Shown piece by piece: positions 24,838 to 33,933 of a stretch of 64,000 nucleotides of DNA. A program made the translations under genes and the position numbers. The notes under the pieces were generated by a model. That model saw only the letters and a program-made list of their open reading frames with translations, made no database searches and was not told the DNA's origin. Position 1 is the first letter of the stretch, and every line of letters starts with the position of its first letter. This stretch comes from CAZBMJ01 sp964493205 (GTDB taxonomy: Bacteria; Myxococcota; UBA727; JABDBI01): the NCBI GenBank assembly GCA_964493205.1, contig CAZBMJ010000001.1:139337-203336 (forward strand), written 5' to 3'.

Positions 24838-26587
24838 ATTTGGTCTTTAAGAAATTTTCTAATAATAAATTGCCGCTTAAAGACAAATAGCTTTCAGGGT
24901 GAAATTGCAATCCAAATATGGGCTTATTTTTATGCCTAATGGCCATTATTAAGTTATCCAGACTTATAGCATCGATTATAAAATCTGCTGGAGCCTGTTC
25001 TATAACTAAAGAGTGATATCTCGTAAAGCTTAAATTTTTTGGCAAATCTAGAAATAGTCCTTGTGAATAATGTTTAATAGCTTGATTTTGTCCATGAATA
25101 GGTAAGGGCGCTTTAGTAATTTTGGCACCAAAAAAATACCCCAAAGCTTGATGCCCTAAGCAAATGCCAAGCATAGGCAAATTTTTATCCAGAGCTTTTT
25201 TGATAACTTGTTCTAAATTAGGCATAGTTGCAGGGTTGCCAGGTCCTGGTCCAATTAACACATGAGAAAATTTTTGATCTAGTTCTTTAATATCACTAAT
25301 TATTTCAATGGCAGCACCTAAAGATTTAAGAGCAGCAATAATATTAAAGCTAAAAGAATCATTGTTTTCTAAAAAAGCTACTTTTGCTTGGTAATTATTT
25401 TTACAAGAATTTTTAATGGCAGGTCCTGTTATGGTTTCTCTGGGTAAGTGAGGCTTATTTTTATTTTGCAAAATGTCCGTAACAGCCTGAGCTTTTTTAT
25501 GGATTTCAGCCCATTCAGATTCCGGATCAGAATCGATGACAATACCTGCGCCTGCATTAAACCAAGCTTTGTTGCCTTTTTTATAAACACTTCTTATTAA
25601 AATATTAAATTCACATCCATAATCAGAATTAGAGGAAATATAGCCTAAAGAGCCAGTATATGGACCCCTAGCAATAGTTTCTAACTTATTAATATTGTCT
25701 ATGGCCGAAAGCTTAGGTGCCCCAGTAATAGTTCCTGAGGGGAAAAGAGCTTTAAAAATGCTTTGTAAATCTGTATTGGTAGTTCCACTTACTTCGCTAA
25801 CTAAATGCATAACATGGCTATAAAATTCGATAGAGCGGTCTTCGCTTACTTCTACAGAATTAGGTAGGCATACTTGGTTTAGGTCATTGCGCAGTAAATC
25901 TACTAGCATTACGTGTTCGGCATTTTCTTTTTTGCAATTTTTAAAATCTTCTAAGCTATCATTGCGTTTTTTAGTGCCAGCAATAGGTCTGGTAATAAGT
26001 TTATTATTTTTTAGCGAAAATAACTTTTCTGGGCTTGCACTCAAAATAGACCAGTCATCATGACTTATTAAGCCCATATATGGGCTTGGATTAGAAATTT
26101 TAATAGTATTATAAAGGTCTTTTATAAGCTGATTATCGGCATCAAAATAAAAAGGAATACTTAAGTTTACCTGGTAAACATCGCCTGCAATAATATTTTT
26201 TTTAACTTGTTTTATTTGTTCAAAAAATTGTTCTTTAGTTATTGGGCTGCTTATTTCTAAGCTTTTGTTACCATAGCTAGTACTAGGAGGAGTAATAGAA
26301 TTTTGAAAAATACCCTCATCAAATAACTCAAAAAAAGCATCGGGAAAGCCAATACTTGGTTTGCTAAAATCTTTATTTAAAAAATAATTACTAAACTCGT
26401 AACTAAAAAAGCCTATCCATGCTGGAAAAAAATTATTGTTATTATTTTTATCTAATTTCAAATATTTAAAAATATTCAGTGCTTCGCCTATAGCTTTGCC
26501 ATCTTTAAACAGTTGGTTATTTTTAACTTCTAAAGTGCAAACGGGTTTTTTGCCAATAACAGTGAAATTATTAAATTCAAGTTTCAT
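24830..26587 (-). CDS. pabB: Fused aminodeoxychorismate synthase: PabB domain followed by PabA glutaminase
   Basis: A 585-aa protein from the ATG at 26587 (GGTGGGA upstream; an in-frame GTG lies 12 nt earlier). Residues 1-~375 are the chorismate-binding enzyme (PSGTITGAPK, AGAGIVIDSDPESEW). Residues ~400-585 are a class I glutamine amidotransferase: GPGPGNP, nucleophile Cys476 in GICLGHQ, and His/Glu in QFHPES. The order synthase-amidotransferase recalls TrpE-TrpG fusions. Residues 201-205 read PIAGT, whereas PabB typically has PIKGT and TrpE PIAGT, so anthranilate synthase is an alternative. Overlap with pabC favours the folate role. Confidence 0.78.
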   Translation of the reverse strand: MKLEFNNFTVIGKKPVCTLEVKNNQLFKDGKAIGEALNIFKYLKLDKNNNNNFFPAWIGFFSYEFSNYFLNKDFSKPSIGFPDAFFELFDEGIFQNSITPPSTSYGNKSLEISSPITKEQFFEQIKQVKKNIIAGDVYQVNLSIPFYFDADNQLIKDLYNTIKISNPSPYMGLISHDDWSILSASPEKLFSLKNNKLITRPIAGTKKRNDSLEDFKNCKKENAEHVMLVDLLRNDLNQVCLPNSVEVSEDRSIEFYSHVMHLVSEVSGTTNTDLQSIFKALFPSGTITGAPKLSAIDNINKLETIARGPYTGSLGYISSNSDYGCEFNILIRSVYKKGNKAWFNAGAGIVIDSDPESEWAEIHKKAQAVTDILQNKNKPHLPRETITGPAIKNSCKNNYQAKVAFLENNDSFSFNIIAALKSLGAAIEIISDIKELDQKFSHVLIGPGPGNPATMPNLEQVIKKALDKNLPMLGICLGHQALGYFFGAKITKAPLPIHGQNQAIKHYSQGLFLDLPKNLSFTRYHSLVIEQAPADFIIDAISLDNLIMAIRHKNKPIFGLQFHPESYLSLSGNLLLENFLKTKYE

Positions 26588-26648
26588 CAAGTATCCCACC
26601 TTTGCACACTGGTAATGACTTTAATTTTTTAGTTTAGTATTATACCAA

Positions 26649-27116
26649 TTATTTAGCTTGGGATTTTAAAAAATTTTCTAGCTCTATCATAAGAAGTAAC
26701 CCTTCTTTAGGAAGAGAACTAAGAAATTCTTCTTTGTCTTTATACGGATTATTTGTTATAAATTCAGATAATCTATTATCTAGCTCTTTCATAAAATTTA
26801 TTTTTTTGAGAACATCTAAAGTTTCTTTAAAATTTGATAATTCAAGTTCTTTATCAGATATTTCATTTTTTAAAAAAGATACTTTGGATTCTAAGCCTTC
26901 TAATGCCAGTTTTTGTTCTTGACAATATTCCACATCATCTGAATTTATATCTATATCTAAACCAATAGAGGCAATAAGATTATTTATTGCAAATAAATTA
27001 CTTTTTAGTTCACAGATAGCAGTTTCTTTATTTTCTATGGATTCCAAATCAAGAGCTGATAAATCAGTATAGATATTAAAACTTAAAAGTAACAGTAAAA
27101 AAAATTTATTCATCAT
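26649..27116 (-). CDS. Secreted coiled-coil protein (unknown function)
   Basis: A 155-aa protein with signal peptide MMNKFFLLLLLSFNIYTDLSA and a GGAGA ribosome site before the ATG. The mature part has a coiled coil (~65-110, EGLESKVSFLKNEISDKELEL in two blocks) and acidic termini. No family recognised. It belongs to the group of short exported, Lys/Glu/Asn-rich proteins scattered in this window. Confidence 0.65.
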   Translation of the reverse strand: MMNKFFLLLLLSFNIYTDLSALDLESIENKETAICELKSNLFAINNLIASIGLDIDINSDDVEYCQEQKLALEGLESKVSFLKNEISDKELELSNFKETLDVLKKINFMKELDNRLSEFITNNPYKDKEEFLSSLPKEGLLLMIELENFLKSQAK

Positions 27117-27226
27117 GTTTCTCCATTAACAGGCTATAGATGCCAACTAAATTAGTAAGCATCAATAAGGGCTTCTAAATAAATCATATTTTTATCAGCG
27201 CTTAAGATTAGTTGCAAAAATAGTTT

Positions 27227-27880
27227 CTAATACCTACTCAAAAGTTTATCTGTTTCAAATAAAAGTGCTTTTTCACTTCCAGGAGGCATTGTGGATATGC
27301 CAAATACTCCTAATCGTTGTTCTTTAAAACAGCTTGCTTGACCAGAACCAAAAGAGCCAGCTTGATTTAATGGTAAATTGAAGTTTGAAGCATTTGCTCC
27401 CCAAATATGAATAATAAAAGTATTATCATTTTGCAGGCCAGGTACACCTTGAGCATTAATAATATTCCTATTACAATTTGATGTAGCATTATCAAACGCA
27501 TAATCACCAATCATCCCAAAAAGTATTCTTTGGGGATATTTGCTTAACAAATCACTAATTTTAGAGGCTATATATGTTACCATTTTGTTATGATCTGCGG
27601 GCGACCATGATTGTTTTGCGATTCCTGTGCCTAAATAATGCTGTTGAGCACTTTTGCCAGGAAATTTTAATAAATATTTTTGGTCTTTTTTTAAGATGGT
27701 TTCAAGTTCATTAAATCGTTTTTCCTGATGTTTAATTATCGCATCAATATCGCTTAGTTGATTTATATCATTAAAATTATGATTATTAATAGTGGAATTA
27801 TTTTGATCAGTTTTTTGGGGTTTATTATCTAAATTGCATGAAATAGTAAGCAAAAGTGTAAAAATATAAAATAAACGCAT
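27227..27880 (-). CDS. Lipoprotein of unknown function, co-transcribed with tetR
   Basis: A 217-aa protein with lipobox LTISC (Cys15) and a GAGGT ribosome site 6 nt before the ATG. The first ~60 mature residues are Asn/Asp-rich linker and helix; the remainder is a compact domain with FPGKSAQQHYLGTGIA, LFGMIGDYAFDNA, FIIHIWGANASNF and FGISTMPPGSEKALLF, and two further cysteines (NCNR, ASCFK) that could form a disulphide. No family recognised. It starts 37 bp after the tetR stop on the same strand, so it is probably under TetR control. Confidence 0.7.
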   Translation of the reverse strand: MRLFYIFTLLLTISCNLDNKPQKTDQNNSTINNHNFNDINQLSDIDAIIKHQEKRFNELETILKKDQKYLLKFPGKSAQQHYLGTGIAKQSWSPADHNKMVTYIASKISDLLSKYPQRILFGMIGDYAFDNATSNCNRNIINAQGVPGLQNDNTFIIHIWGANASNFNLPLNQAGSFGSGQASCFKEQRLGVFGISTMPPGSEKALLFETDKLLSRY

Positions 27881-27917
27881 AGATTACCTCATTGTTAATA
27901 AATTTTCTAAAACTATA

Positions 27918-28523
27918 CTATTGGTCACATAAAATATTCATTTCCATTAAAATTTTTTTTAGCATCTGCAAATATTCTTGTTGTTTTTCTTTTATTTCAT
28001 TTTCGCTATACATGTAAGGAACTAAATCAAAAACAGCATCACAAGAACTTATTATTAAAGCATCTATTAGTTTGGGGTCAAGGCTTGTATTTATTTTTTT
28101 ATTGTTTTGTAAAATTTTTATGTGTTCAGTGAAAATTCCATTATATTTTTCTTTAGTGCCGTATAAATTAATATAGGAAGCTTGAATTTTTTCCCAAGCG
28201 ATTAATACTCTTAAGTCAGGATTATTAGTATAAAAATTAAATCGGTTAGTAATCACAAGAGACAAAAATTCATCAAAAGTTTCTGTATGAGAACTCCCAT
28301 AGTCTGGTTGCATCAATGAGTCATTTATTGCTGATTGTTTTACAGCTTTCCAAAGTTCTATTTTGCTTGGAAAATAATGGTAAATTAATGCTTGGTTAGC
28401 ATTTGCCTCTTTGGCAATCATAGACATGGAAGAAGCAGAAAACCCAAATTTTACAAAAATATTTCTTGCTGCTTTTATAATTTTCTTAAGACTTTCAGTG
28501 CGTTGCTTGTTTTTTGTAGCCAT
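27918..28523 (-). CDS. TetR-family transcriptional regulator
   Basis: A 201-aa protein. The N-terminal HTH reads IFVKFGFSASSMSMIAKEA and NQALIYHYFPSKIELW, the TetR consensus including the YxYFxSK end. The C-terminal ligand domain is helical and unassigned. The gene is divergent from a lipoprotein gene and shares a 49-bp intergenic region holding a perfect 10-bp inverted repeat (28535-28558). The expected mode is repression of itself, the downstream lipoprotein (27227-27880) and the divergent lipoprotein. Confidence 0.9.
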   Translation of the reverse strand: MATKNKQRTESLKKIIKAARNIFVKFGFSASSMSMIAKEANANQALIYHYFPSKIELWKAVKQSAINDSLMQPDYGSSHTETFDEFLSLVITNRFNFYTNNPDLRVLIAWEKIQASYINLYGTKEKYNGIFTEHIKILQNNKKINTSLDPKLIDALIISSCDAVFDLVPYMYSENEIKEKQQEYLQMLKKILMEMNILCDQ

Positions 28524-28534
28524 ACCTTGCCTTT

Positions 28535-28558
28535 TACTTACTTAGTGATAAGTAAGTA
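28535..28558. promoter_or_regulatory. TetR-type operator palindrome
   Basis: TACTTACTTA (28535-28544) and TAAGTAAGTA (28549-28558) are perfect 10-bp inverted arms around GTGA. It is centred between the two divergent start codons, the arrangement and size expected for a TetR dimer-of-dimers or dimer site. Confidence 0.8.
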
Positions 28559-28572
28559 TTATAGGAGAAATT

Positions 28573-29019
28573 ATGATAAAATCTAGTCTAAAAAAAATTT
28601 ATTTATTAATAATTTGCATGAGTTTAGTATGTTGTAAAAAAAATGATGAAATCAAAGAAGATTTTTTTAAAAATCTTTTTACCGATTTAGTACAAAATGG
28701 TGAATACCAAAAAGTAGGAAACTACTTTTCTTCAGACGCAAAGATTAATTTAGATGGCAAGCTTTTAAATTATGAAGAATTTGTCAAAAGAGTTCAATGG
28801 ATGCAAAAAAGAGATATGAAAGTTGATTTTAAGCAAGCTATTATAAGTGGTAATAAAGCTGCAAGCTTTCATTATAGTACTATTAAAGATGGTGATGCTA
28901 GCTCAACATTTAAAGTTTTTGCCTGGATGGAGTTAAAAAATGGCAAAGTAATAAATTTTGAACATATAGCTTTAAAAATAGAAGGAAATGCACCTCAAAG
29001 CGTAGTTAATGATTTTTAA
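28573..29019 (+). CDS. Lipoprotein with NTF2/SnoaL-like domain
   Basis: A 148-aa protein with lipobox SLVCC and an AGGAGA ribosome site. The mature part reads like a SnoaL/NTF2 alpha+beta cone: FFKNLFTDLVQNGEYQKVGNYF split by a turn, then KINLDGKLLNYEEFVKRV, an internal strand AASFHYST, and VFAWMELKNGKVINFEHIA. Such domains bind small hydrophobic ligands or act as enzymes; no catalytic Asp/His pair is obvious. Divergent from tetR across the operator, so probably TetR-regulated. Confidence 0.7.
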   Translation: MIKSSLKKIYLLIICMSLVCCKKNDEIKEDFFKNLFTDLVQNGEYQKVGNYFSSDAKINLDGKLLNYEEFVKRVQWMQKRDMKVDFKQAIISGNKAASFHYSTIKDGDASSTFKVFAWMELKNGKVINFEHIALKIEGNAPQSVVNDF

Positions 29020-29023
29020 TAGT

Positions 29024-30163
29024 TTATAAAAAATAATTTAAGTAATTAATCACTGATATTTCTGGAACATATTGCATATTTTGTCCTTGATAAAGCAAAT
29101 AGGCTTTGTCCTGGGGTTCAAAAAAGAGTTCTATTGTTTTGGTCATTTTTGTATTAAAACTCTCGCTTGATTTTATTTCTATTAATTCTTTAAATTGCTT
29201 TCTATCAATTATGAGATCAATTTCTTCACCTTGAGATGTTCGCAAATAAAATAGTTCGGCGTTGGATTTTTGATGAATTTCTTTTTTCATTACTTCAGAA
29301 ATTATGTAATTTTCAAAAATACTACCAGCCATAGGGCCGTGCTCAAATAGCTCTTTTGTACTTATACCTGTTAAGTATGAAACCAATCCAGTGTCATAAA
29401 AATAAATTTTTGGGCTTTTGATAATTCTTTTGCCATAGTTTTTATAAAATGGTGGTAGAAGAAAGATTATATAAGAAGCTTCTAAAACAGAAATCCAACG
29501 CTTAATAGTTTTAACATCAACACCAATATCAGTAGCAAAACGAGATAGATTAAGAATTTGAGAGGTGTTTATTGCCAAAAGCTTAATCAGGCGAAAAAAA
29601 TCTCTTTTATCGCCAATATTAGCCAGAGCACTCAGGTCTTTGGTAAGATAAGTATCTATGTAGGAAGCATACCAATCATCAGACATTTGATATTTTTTAT
29701 TTACTAACTCTGGATATGAGCCTTTAAAAATAGATTCGCTCAGCGATTCTTTTGGCATTTCAGCTATTTGATATGGTAGCTGAGTTAATAAACCAATTCG
29801 TCCAGCTAATGATTCTGTCACGCCTTTAATGAAATTAAATTGGCTAGAGCCCATTAGAACAAACTTTCCAGGGTTTTGCCGGTCATTATCTATAGCTATT
29901 TTAATAAGATTAAAAAATTCTGGAACTTTTTGAACTTCATCAAAAATAACTTTATTAGCATAAATACGCATAAATTTTTGGGGATCTTGTTTGAGGAGAT
30001 CTACAATTTGAGGATCATCAAAAGTCACATAAGTATAATTAGGGAGTGAATGTTTAAGCAGGGTAGATTTGCCTGATTGTCTAGGGCCGGTAAGCCCCAC
30101 AACTCCAAAATAAGCAATATACTCAAAAAGTTTTTTCTCTAAGATGCGGTTTTTATATAACAT
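29024..30163 (-). CDS. AAA_14/DUF4143 ATPase with C-terminal nuclease-like domain
   Basis: A 379-aa protein. Walker A is GPRQSGKST (~24-32), Walker B-like VIFDEVQKVP, sensor FVLMGSSQFNF. A winged-helix linker (SRFATDIGVDVKTIKRWI) precedes the DUF4143 part with GEEIDLII and ELIEIKSS, matching the D-x(n)-ExK of the PD-(D/E)XK fold. The cellular role of this common family is unknown. It converges with the NTF2-like lipoprotein gene, 4 bp away. Confidence 0.88.
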   Translation of the reverse strand: MLYKNRILEKKLFEYIAYFGVVGLTGPRQSGKSTLLKHSLPNYTYVTFDDPQIVDLLKQDPQKFMRIYANKVIFDEVQKVPEFFNLIKIAIDNDRQNPGKFVLMGSSQFNFIKGVTESLAGRIGLLTQLPYQIAEMPKESLSESIFKGSYPELVNKKYQMSDDWYASYIDTYLTKDLSALANIGDKRDFFRLIKLLAINTSQILNLSRFATDIGVDVKTIKRWISVLEASYIIFLLPPFYKNYGKRIIKSPKIYFYDTGLVSYLTGISTKELFEHGPMAGSIFENYIISEVMKKEIHQKSNAELFYLRTSQGEEIDLIIDRKQFKELIEIKSSESFNTKMTKTIELFFEPQDKAYLLYQGQNMQYVPEISVINYLNYFL

Positions 30164-30231
30164 TTTATTATCTCATGCAAAATTGGCATTCAATTCCAAA
30201 TTTACATGAAAATTTATGAAAAGCAATTATA

Positions 30232-31362
30232 TTATTTTTTCGTAGTGTTTTTTTTTAATACTTCTTCACAGCTTGTTTTAATTATTTCTTCAATACGTTG
30301 TGCCATTTCAGGTGGGTCACCAGCTAGATTAGTTCTGTGTTTGCGCATTTTTATGAATTCAGAGTCGCGACATAAACTTGCAGTAGGTTTTGAAAAAGTA
30401 ATAGAAGAAAATGGGCCAAAATAGAGTAAGGCATCAAACTGTTCTTCCATGGTGAATTCAGGGAGGACTTTGAGATCATGCTCAACACCATCTGGCGACA
30501 TTGCAAGTACTGGGCCTGGCAGAAAAAAACTAAAGGGCTGAGCTCCTAAAATTGTTTCCTTAAGCTTGATAAAACTTGGTGCAGGCCACGATTTTGCTTC
30601 AGGCTGGAACAGAGTTAAATCTCCTCCTTCTGTATAAGCTCTTATAGTATATATTTTAATTTTATTTTGTTGTTCCACTCGAGCGACGAGGCTGGGATTA
30701 GTATTTTTAGGCCATTCTTTGCCATCTTTAATATCGACCATTGTTGGCTGTCTACGAAAAAAGTGGAAGTCACCATAAATAACTAGTGCGCGTCGCTTTT
30801 TATCAAGTACTTCTCTTTTGATTAATTCTGCTGCATGTCCATCACGATCAAAGCTTCTTTTAGGATCATTATCCCAATCAACCGCTGGATCGCCAAGTAA
30901 AATACGTAACTTTTTATCTTTAGGAAGAGACATATTTACCGCGCGCACGGCCCTAAAAAATTCCTCATAAATTGGCACATCCCATACTGGAAATGTCTGT
31001 GTAGTGTCTTGCCAAACTTTTTTTAAATCACTGTCAGATACATCTTCTCCGTTTAAAAAACGATCTAGCATGCTCTGATTTTGTGCCGCACCAAATTCAA
31101 CGACGATATCATTGACAGTTGCTGCAAATCTAGGATCACGAATCAATGACATACGAAGGGCATGAGACTGCTCGTTACCGTGCCCACCTTCACCTAGTGC
31201 AACGATTGAATTATTTTCAAAGGCTGCCAAAATGCCAGAAATTGGATCTGTTGGAGTTGCGGGCACAGGGACAACTGCTGAGAAATTACTTTTATGATTA
31301 GTTGATACGCACGATGCAAGCAGAATAAGCATGGCTATAAAAGCTACTAATATTTTTATCAT
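30232..31362 (-). CDS. Lipoprotein with EreA/ChaN-like esterase fold (tentative)
   Basis: A 376-aa protein with lipobox LLASC (Cys18). The segment IVALGEGGHGNEQSHALRMSLI resembles the first active-site strand of erythromycin-esterase-like/ChaN-like proteins (LGE-xxHG), with later FGAAQNQSMLDRFLNGE, GDPAVDW and VIYGDFHFFR carrying a second conserved-type histidine. Substrate unknown; macrolide esterase activity should not be assumed. Base composition looks richer in G+C than neighbouring genes, a hint of acquisition. Divergent from the MFS gene. Confidence 0.55.
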   Translation of the reverse strand: MIKILVAFIAMLILLASCVSTNHKSNFSAVVPVPATPTDPISGILAAFENNSIVALGEGGHGNEQSHALRMSLIRDPRFAATVNDIVVEFGAAQNQSMLDRFLNGEDVSDSDLKKVWQDTTQTFPVWDVPIYEEFFRAVRAVNMSLPKDKKLRILLGDPAVDWDNDPKRSFDRDGHAAELIKREVLDKKRRALVIYGDFHFFRRQPTMVDIKDGKEWPKNTNPSLVARVEQQNKIKIYTIRAYTEGGDLTLFQPEAKSWPAPSFIKLKETILGAQPFSFFLPGPVLAMSPDGVEHDLKVLPEFTMEEQFDALLYFGPFSSITFSKPTASLCRDSEFIKMRKHRTNLAGDPPEMAQRIEEIIKTSCEEVLKKNTTKK

Positions 31363-31495
31363 TTTTCTACCTTGTTTTAGGGCAAATCTTTTTGATATGG
31401 ATAATCTATTTTTTAAATAAAAGCAAAAGTAAGACCTGATATGAAATCTAAGTTATTCTGTGTATGTTTATGATCTCTAGAACTCCGAGGTAAAA

Positions 31496-32773
31496 GTGAC
31501 TATAAAATTTCGTCTTATTATTATGCAATTTCTTCAATTTTTTATTTGGGGAAGCTGGCTTTTAACCATAGGTGCTTATTGGTTTCAAACTAAGCATTGG
31601 TCAGGCACTGAATTTGGGGCAATCTTTTCTACCATGGGTATAGCTTCGTTATTTATGCCGGCCATAGCAGGTATAATTGCTGATCGATGGATTAATGCTG
31701 AAAAGCTTTATGCTGGCTTTCATATAATTGGCGCTATGATTTTATTTTATATTCCTCAAATAGATGATCCAACTACCATGTTTTGGGCTATGTTACTCAA
31801 TATGATTTTTTATATGCCAAGTATATCTCTTGGTATTTCCATATCTTATTCTATTATGAAGAAAGCTAATATGGATTTGATAAAAGATTTTCCTCTTATT
31901 CGTGTATGGGGTACTGTTGGGTTCATTGTGGCGCTTTGGAGTATTAGTTTAAGCGGCTTAGAAACCTCTGCTGCTCAATTTTATGTAGCATCAGCAGTTT
32001 CGTTATGCCTTTCTTTTTACGCTTTAAGTATGCCTAAGTGCGAGCCTTTAGGTAAAAATAGTAAAGGTTCATTATTTGAAAGTCTTGGTTTAAATGCTTT
32101 TTCATTATTTAAAGATTCCAATATGCTTATGTTTTTTTTATTTAGCATGCTTTTAGGTGCAGCTTTGCAACTAACTAATGCCTATGGTGATACTTTTTTG
32201 CATGATTTTGCTTCCATAGAAAAATACAAAAACACTTTTGCTGTAACTCATCCTGCAGTCATTTTGTCTCTTTCGCAGATTTCTGAAACAGTTTTTATTT
32301 TAGCCATACCTTTTTGTTTGAGATATTTTGGTATTAAGCAAGTGATGTTAATGAGTATGGTCGCCTGGACTATCCGTTTTGGGTTGCTCGCTTTTGGAAA
32401 TCCTGGCGATGGTTTATGGATGATAATTTTATCTTGTTTAATTTATGGAATGGCTTTTGATTTCTTCAATATTTCAGGCTCGTTATTTGTTGAAACTCAA
32501 GTAGATCCAAAAATGCGTTCCAGTGCTCAAGGCTTGCTTATGATGGTATGTAATGGGTTTGGGGCATTATTGGGAAGTAGATTAAGTGGTGCCATGATTG
32601 ATAAATATTTTATGCTTGATGGTAAATTTGATTGGCCAGGTATTTGGTTGTCTTTTTCTGCTTATTCTGCAACCTTAGCTATCCTATTTGTGTTTGCTTT
32701 TAAAAAGCCAAAAGTTGGGTTATTACAAGAGTTAGCCAAGGAAAGTAATGAAGAAAGAGCTTTTAGTAACTAA
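31496..32773 (+). CDS. MFS nucleoside:H+ symporter-like transporter (NupG/XapB family)
   Basis: A 425-aa protein with 12 predicted transmembrane segments. It starts at GTG 31496, with GAGG 5 nt upstream. Family features: FLQFFIWGSWLLTIGAYWF at the N-terminus, IAGIIADRWINAEK in the first loop, IRVWGTVGFIVA, and QGLLMMVCNGFGALLGSR. NupG-type carriers import nucleosides, useful to an intracellular or scavenging bacterium. Substrate specificity is inferred. It overlaps the recombinase gene by 26 nt. Confidence 0.85.
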   Translation: MTIKFRLIIMQFLQFFIWGSWLLTIGAYWFQTKHWSGTEFGAIFSTMGIASLFMPAIAGIIADRWINAEKLYAGFHIIGAMILFYIPQIDDPTTMFWAMLLNMIFYMPSISLGISISYSIMKKANMDLIKDFPLIRVWGTVGFIVALWSISLSGLETSAAQFYVASAVSLCLSFYALSMPKCEPLGKNSKGSLFESLGLNAFSLFKDSNMLMFFLFSMLLGAALQLTNAYGDTFLHDFASIEKYKNTFAVTHPAVILSLSQISETVFILAIPFCLRYFGIKQVMLMSMVAWTIRFGLLAFGNPGDGLWMIILSCLIYGMAFDFFNISGSLFVETQVDPKMRSSAQGLLMMVCNGFGALLGSRLSGAMIDKYFMLDGKFDWPGIWLSFSAYSATLAILFVFAFKKPKVGLLQELAKESNEERAFSN

Positions 32774-33851
32774 AGAGCATTTGCAAAAAATAGCCTTGCA
32801 AAACAATGTTAATCCTCAATGTCGTATTAGAGCAAATAATGATGTTGAGGCAATACATCGCTGGCTTGATGAGTATTTTGAAAAGCCTACAACTTTTAGA
32901 ACTTATAAAAAAGAAGCTGAAAGATTTTTAGTGTGGTTAGTTTATGAAAAAAATAGCAATTTAAAAATATTTACTAGAGAAGATGTAGATGCTTATATAG
33001 AATTCGTAAAAAATCCTGCTACTAAAAATTGGTGTGCTCAAAATAGTAATGAAAATAAAACTGGGTGGTATCCATTTAGAAAGCCTCTTTCTTTTTCGGC
33101 CATTAAATCCAGCTTAAGTATTTTGAACTCTATGATGTCGTATTTGGTGGAAGCTCGTTATGCTGATTTTAATCCATTTTCATTGGTGCGTAAAAAAAGT
33201 CAGTTTAAAAATAGTATGTCAGAGCAAGCTCTCAAAGTACAAGAACGGATATTGCAGCCTGATGAATGGCAATGCTTTATGCAAACAGTACTAGAAGAGC
33301 CAGAAGATAGTATAGAAGAAAAGTTTCGCAAAGCTCGCTTATTATTTTTAATATCAGCACTTTTTTACTTAGGCTTGCGTGTTGAAGAAATGGCGCAAGC
33401 TAGCTGGCAAAGCTTTAAAAAAATTAATCAAAAATGGTGGTTTTTTGTTAAAGGAAAAGGTGATCGCTTAGGTAAAATACCTATTAACTCACATTTTTTA
33501 GCTGAAGTAATTAAATACCGGCATTCTCAAAGTTTAGCGCCTTTGCCTAAAGAAGACGAGAGTGAGTTTATTATAAAATTAAGCAGCCGACAAATGGCTA
33601 ACTTAATCAAAGATATAGCCGTAAAAACTTCTCAAAAATTTGCTGACAGGCCTTTAATAGCCCAAAAATTAGCCAAGATTTCGCCACACTGGCTTAGGCA
33701 TTTATCGGCCTCTAAGCAAGATTTAGCAGGAATTTCTTTTACTAATATTCTCCAAAATCTACGCCATCAAAATGAGCAAACTACCCGCCAGTATGTTCAC
33801 TCCTTTGATGATGATCGACATAAAGACATGGAAAAACTAAAGATTTTTTAA
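32748..33851 (+). CDS. Tyrosine recombinase (XerC/D-like integrase)
   Basis: A 367-aa protein. A SAM-like core-binding N-domain (~25-150) is followed by the catalytic domain with the complete set: Arg211 (GLRVEE), Lys237 (GKGDR), His314-x-x-Arg317 (HWLRH), His340 (LRHQN) and Tyr349 (RQYVHS). It is longer than housekeeping XerC/D (~300 aa), with insertions at ~95-115 and ~180-195. AAGGAAA precedes the ATG, inside the MFS gene. Its last 16 codons are repeated at 36632-36679 (see the repeats), so its 3' end has acted as a recombination boundary. Confidence 0.88.
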   Translation: MKKELLVTKEHLQKIALQNNVNPQCRIRANNDVEAIHRWLDEYFEKPTTFRTYKKEAERFLVWLVYEKNSNLKIFTREDVDAYIEFVKNPATKNWCAQNSNENKTGWYPFRKPLSFSAIKSSLSILNSMMSYLVEARYADFNPFSLVRKKSQFKNSMSEQALKVQERILQPDEWQCFMQTVLEEPEDSIEEKFRKARLLFLISALFYLGLRVEEMAQASWQSFKKINQKWWFFVKGKGDRLGKIPINSHFLAEVIKYRHSQSLAPLPKEDESEFIIKLSSRQMANLIKDIAVKTSQKFADRPLIAQKLAKISPHWLRHLSASKQDLAGISFTNILQNLRHQNEQTTRQYVHSFDDDRHKDMEKLKIF

Positions 33852-33864
33852 CTGAAATTATTTT
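33804..33864 (+). repeat. Direct repeat A: recombinase 3' end
   Basis: A 61-bp segment covering the final 16 codons (including stop) of the tyrosine recombinase plus 13 bp beyond. It matches 36632-36692 at 57 of 61 positions without gaps. It forms the left boundary of the 895-aa gene. Confidence 0.88.
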
Positions 33865-33933
33865 CATGCAAACTAAATAAATTTTAGTATATACAAAGAA
33901 TATAAAATTATTAAATATATAAGGTTTACAATA

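Noticed and set aside
32748..33851. Recombinase as evidence of a prophage
   Set aside because: No capsid, terminase, tail or lysis genes nearby; neighbours are a transporter and a secreted protein.
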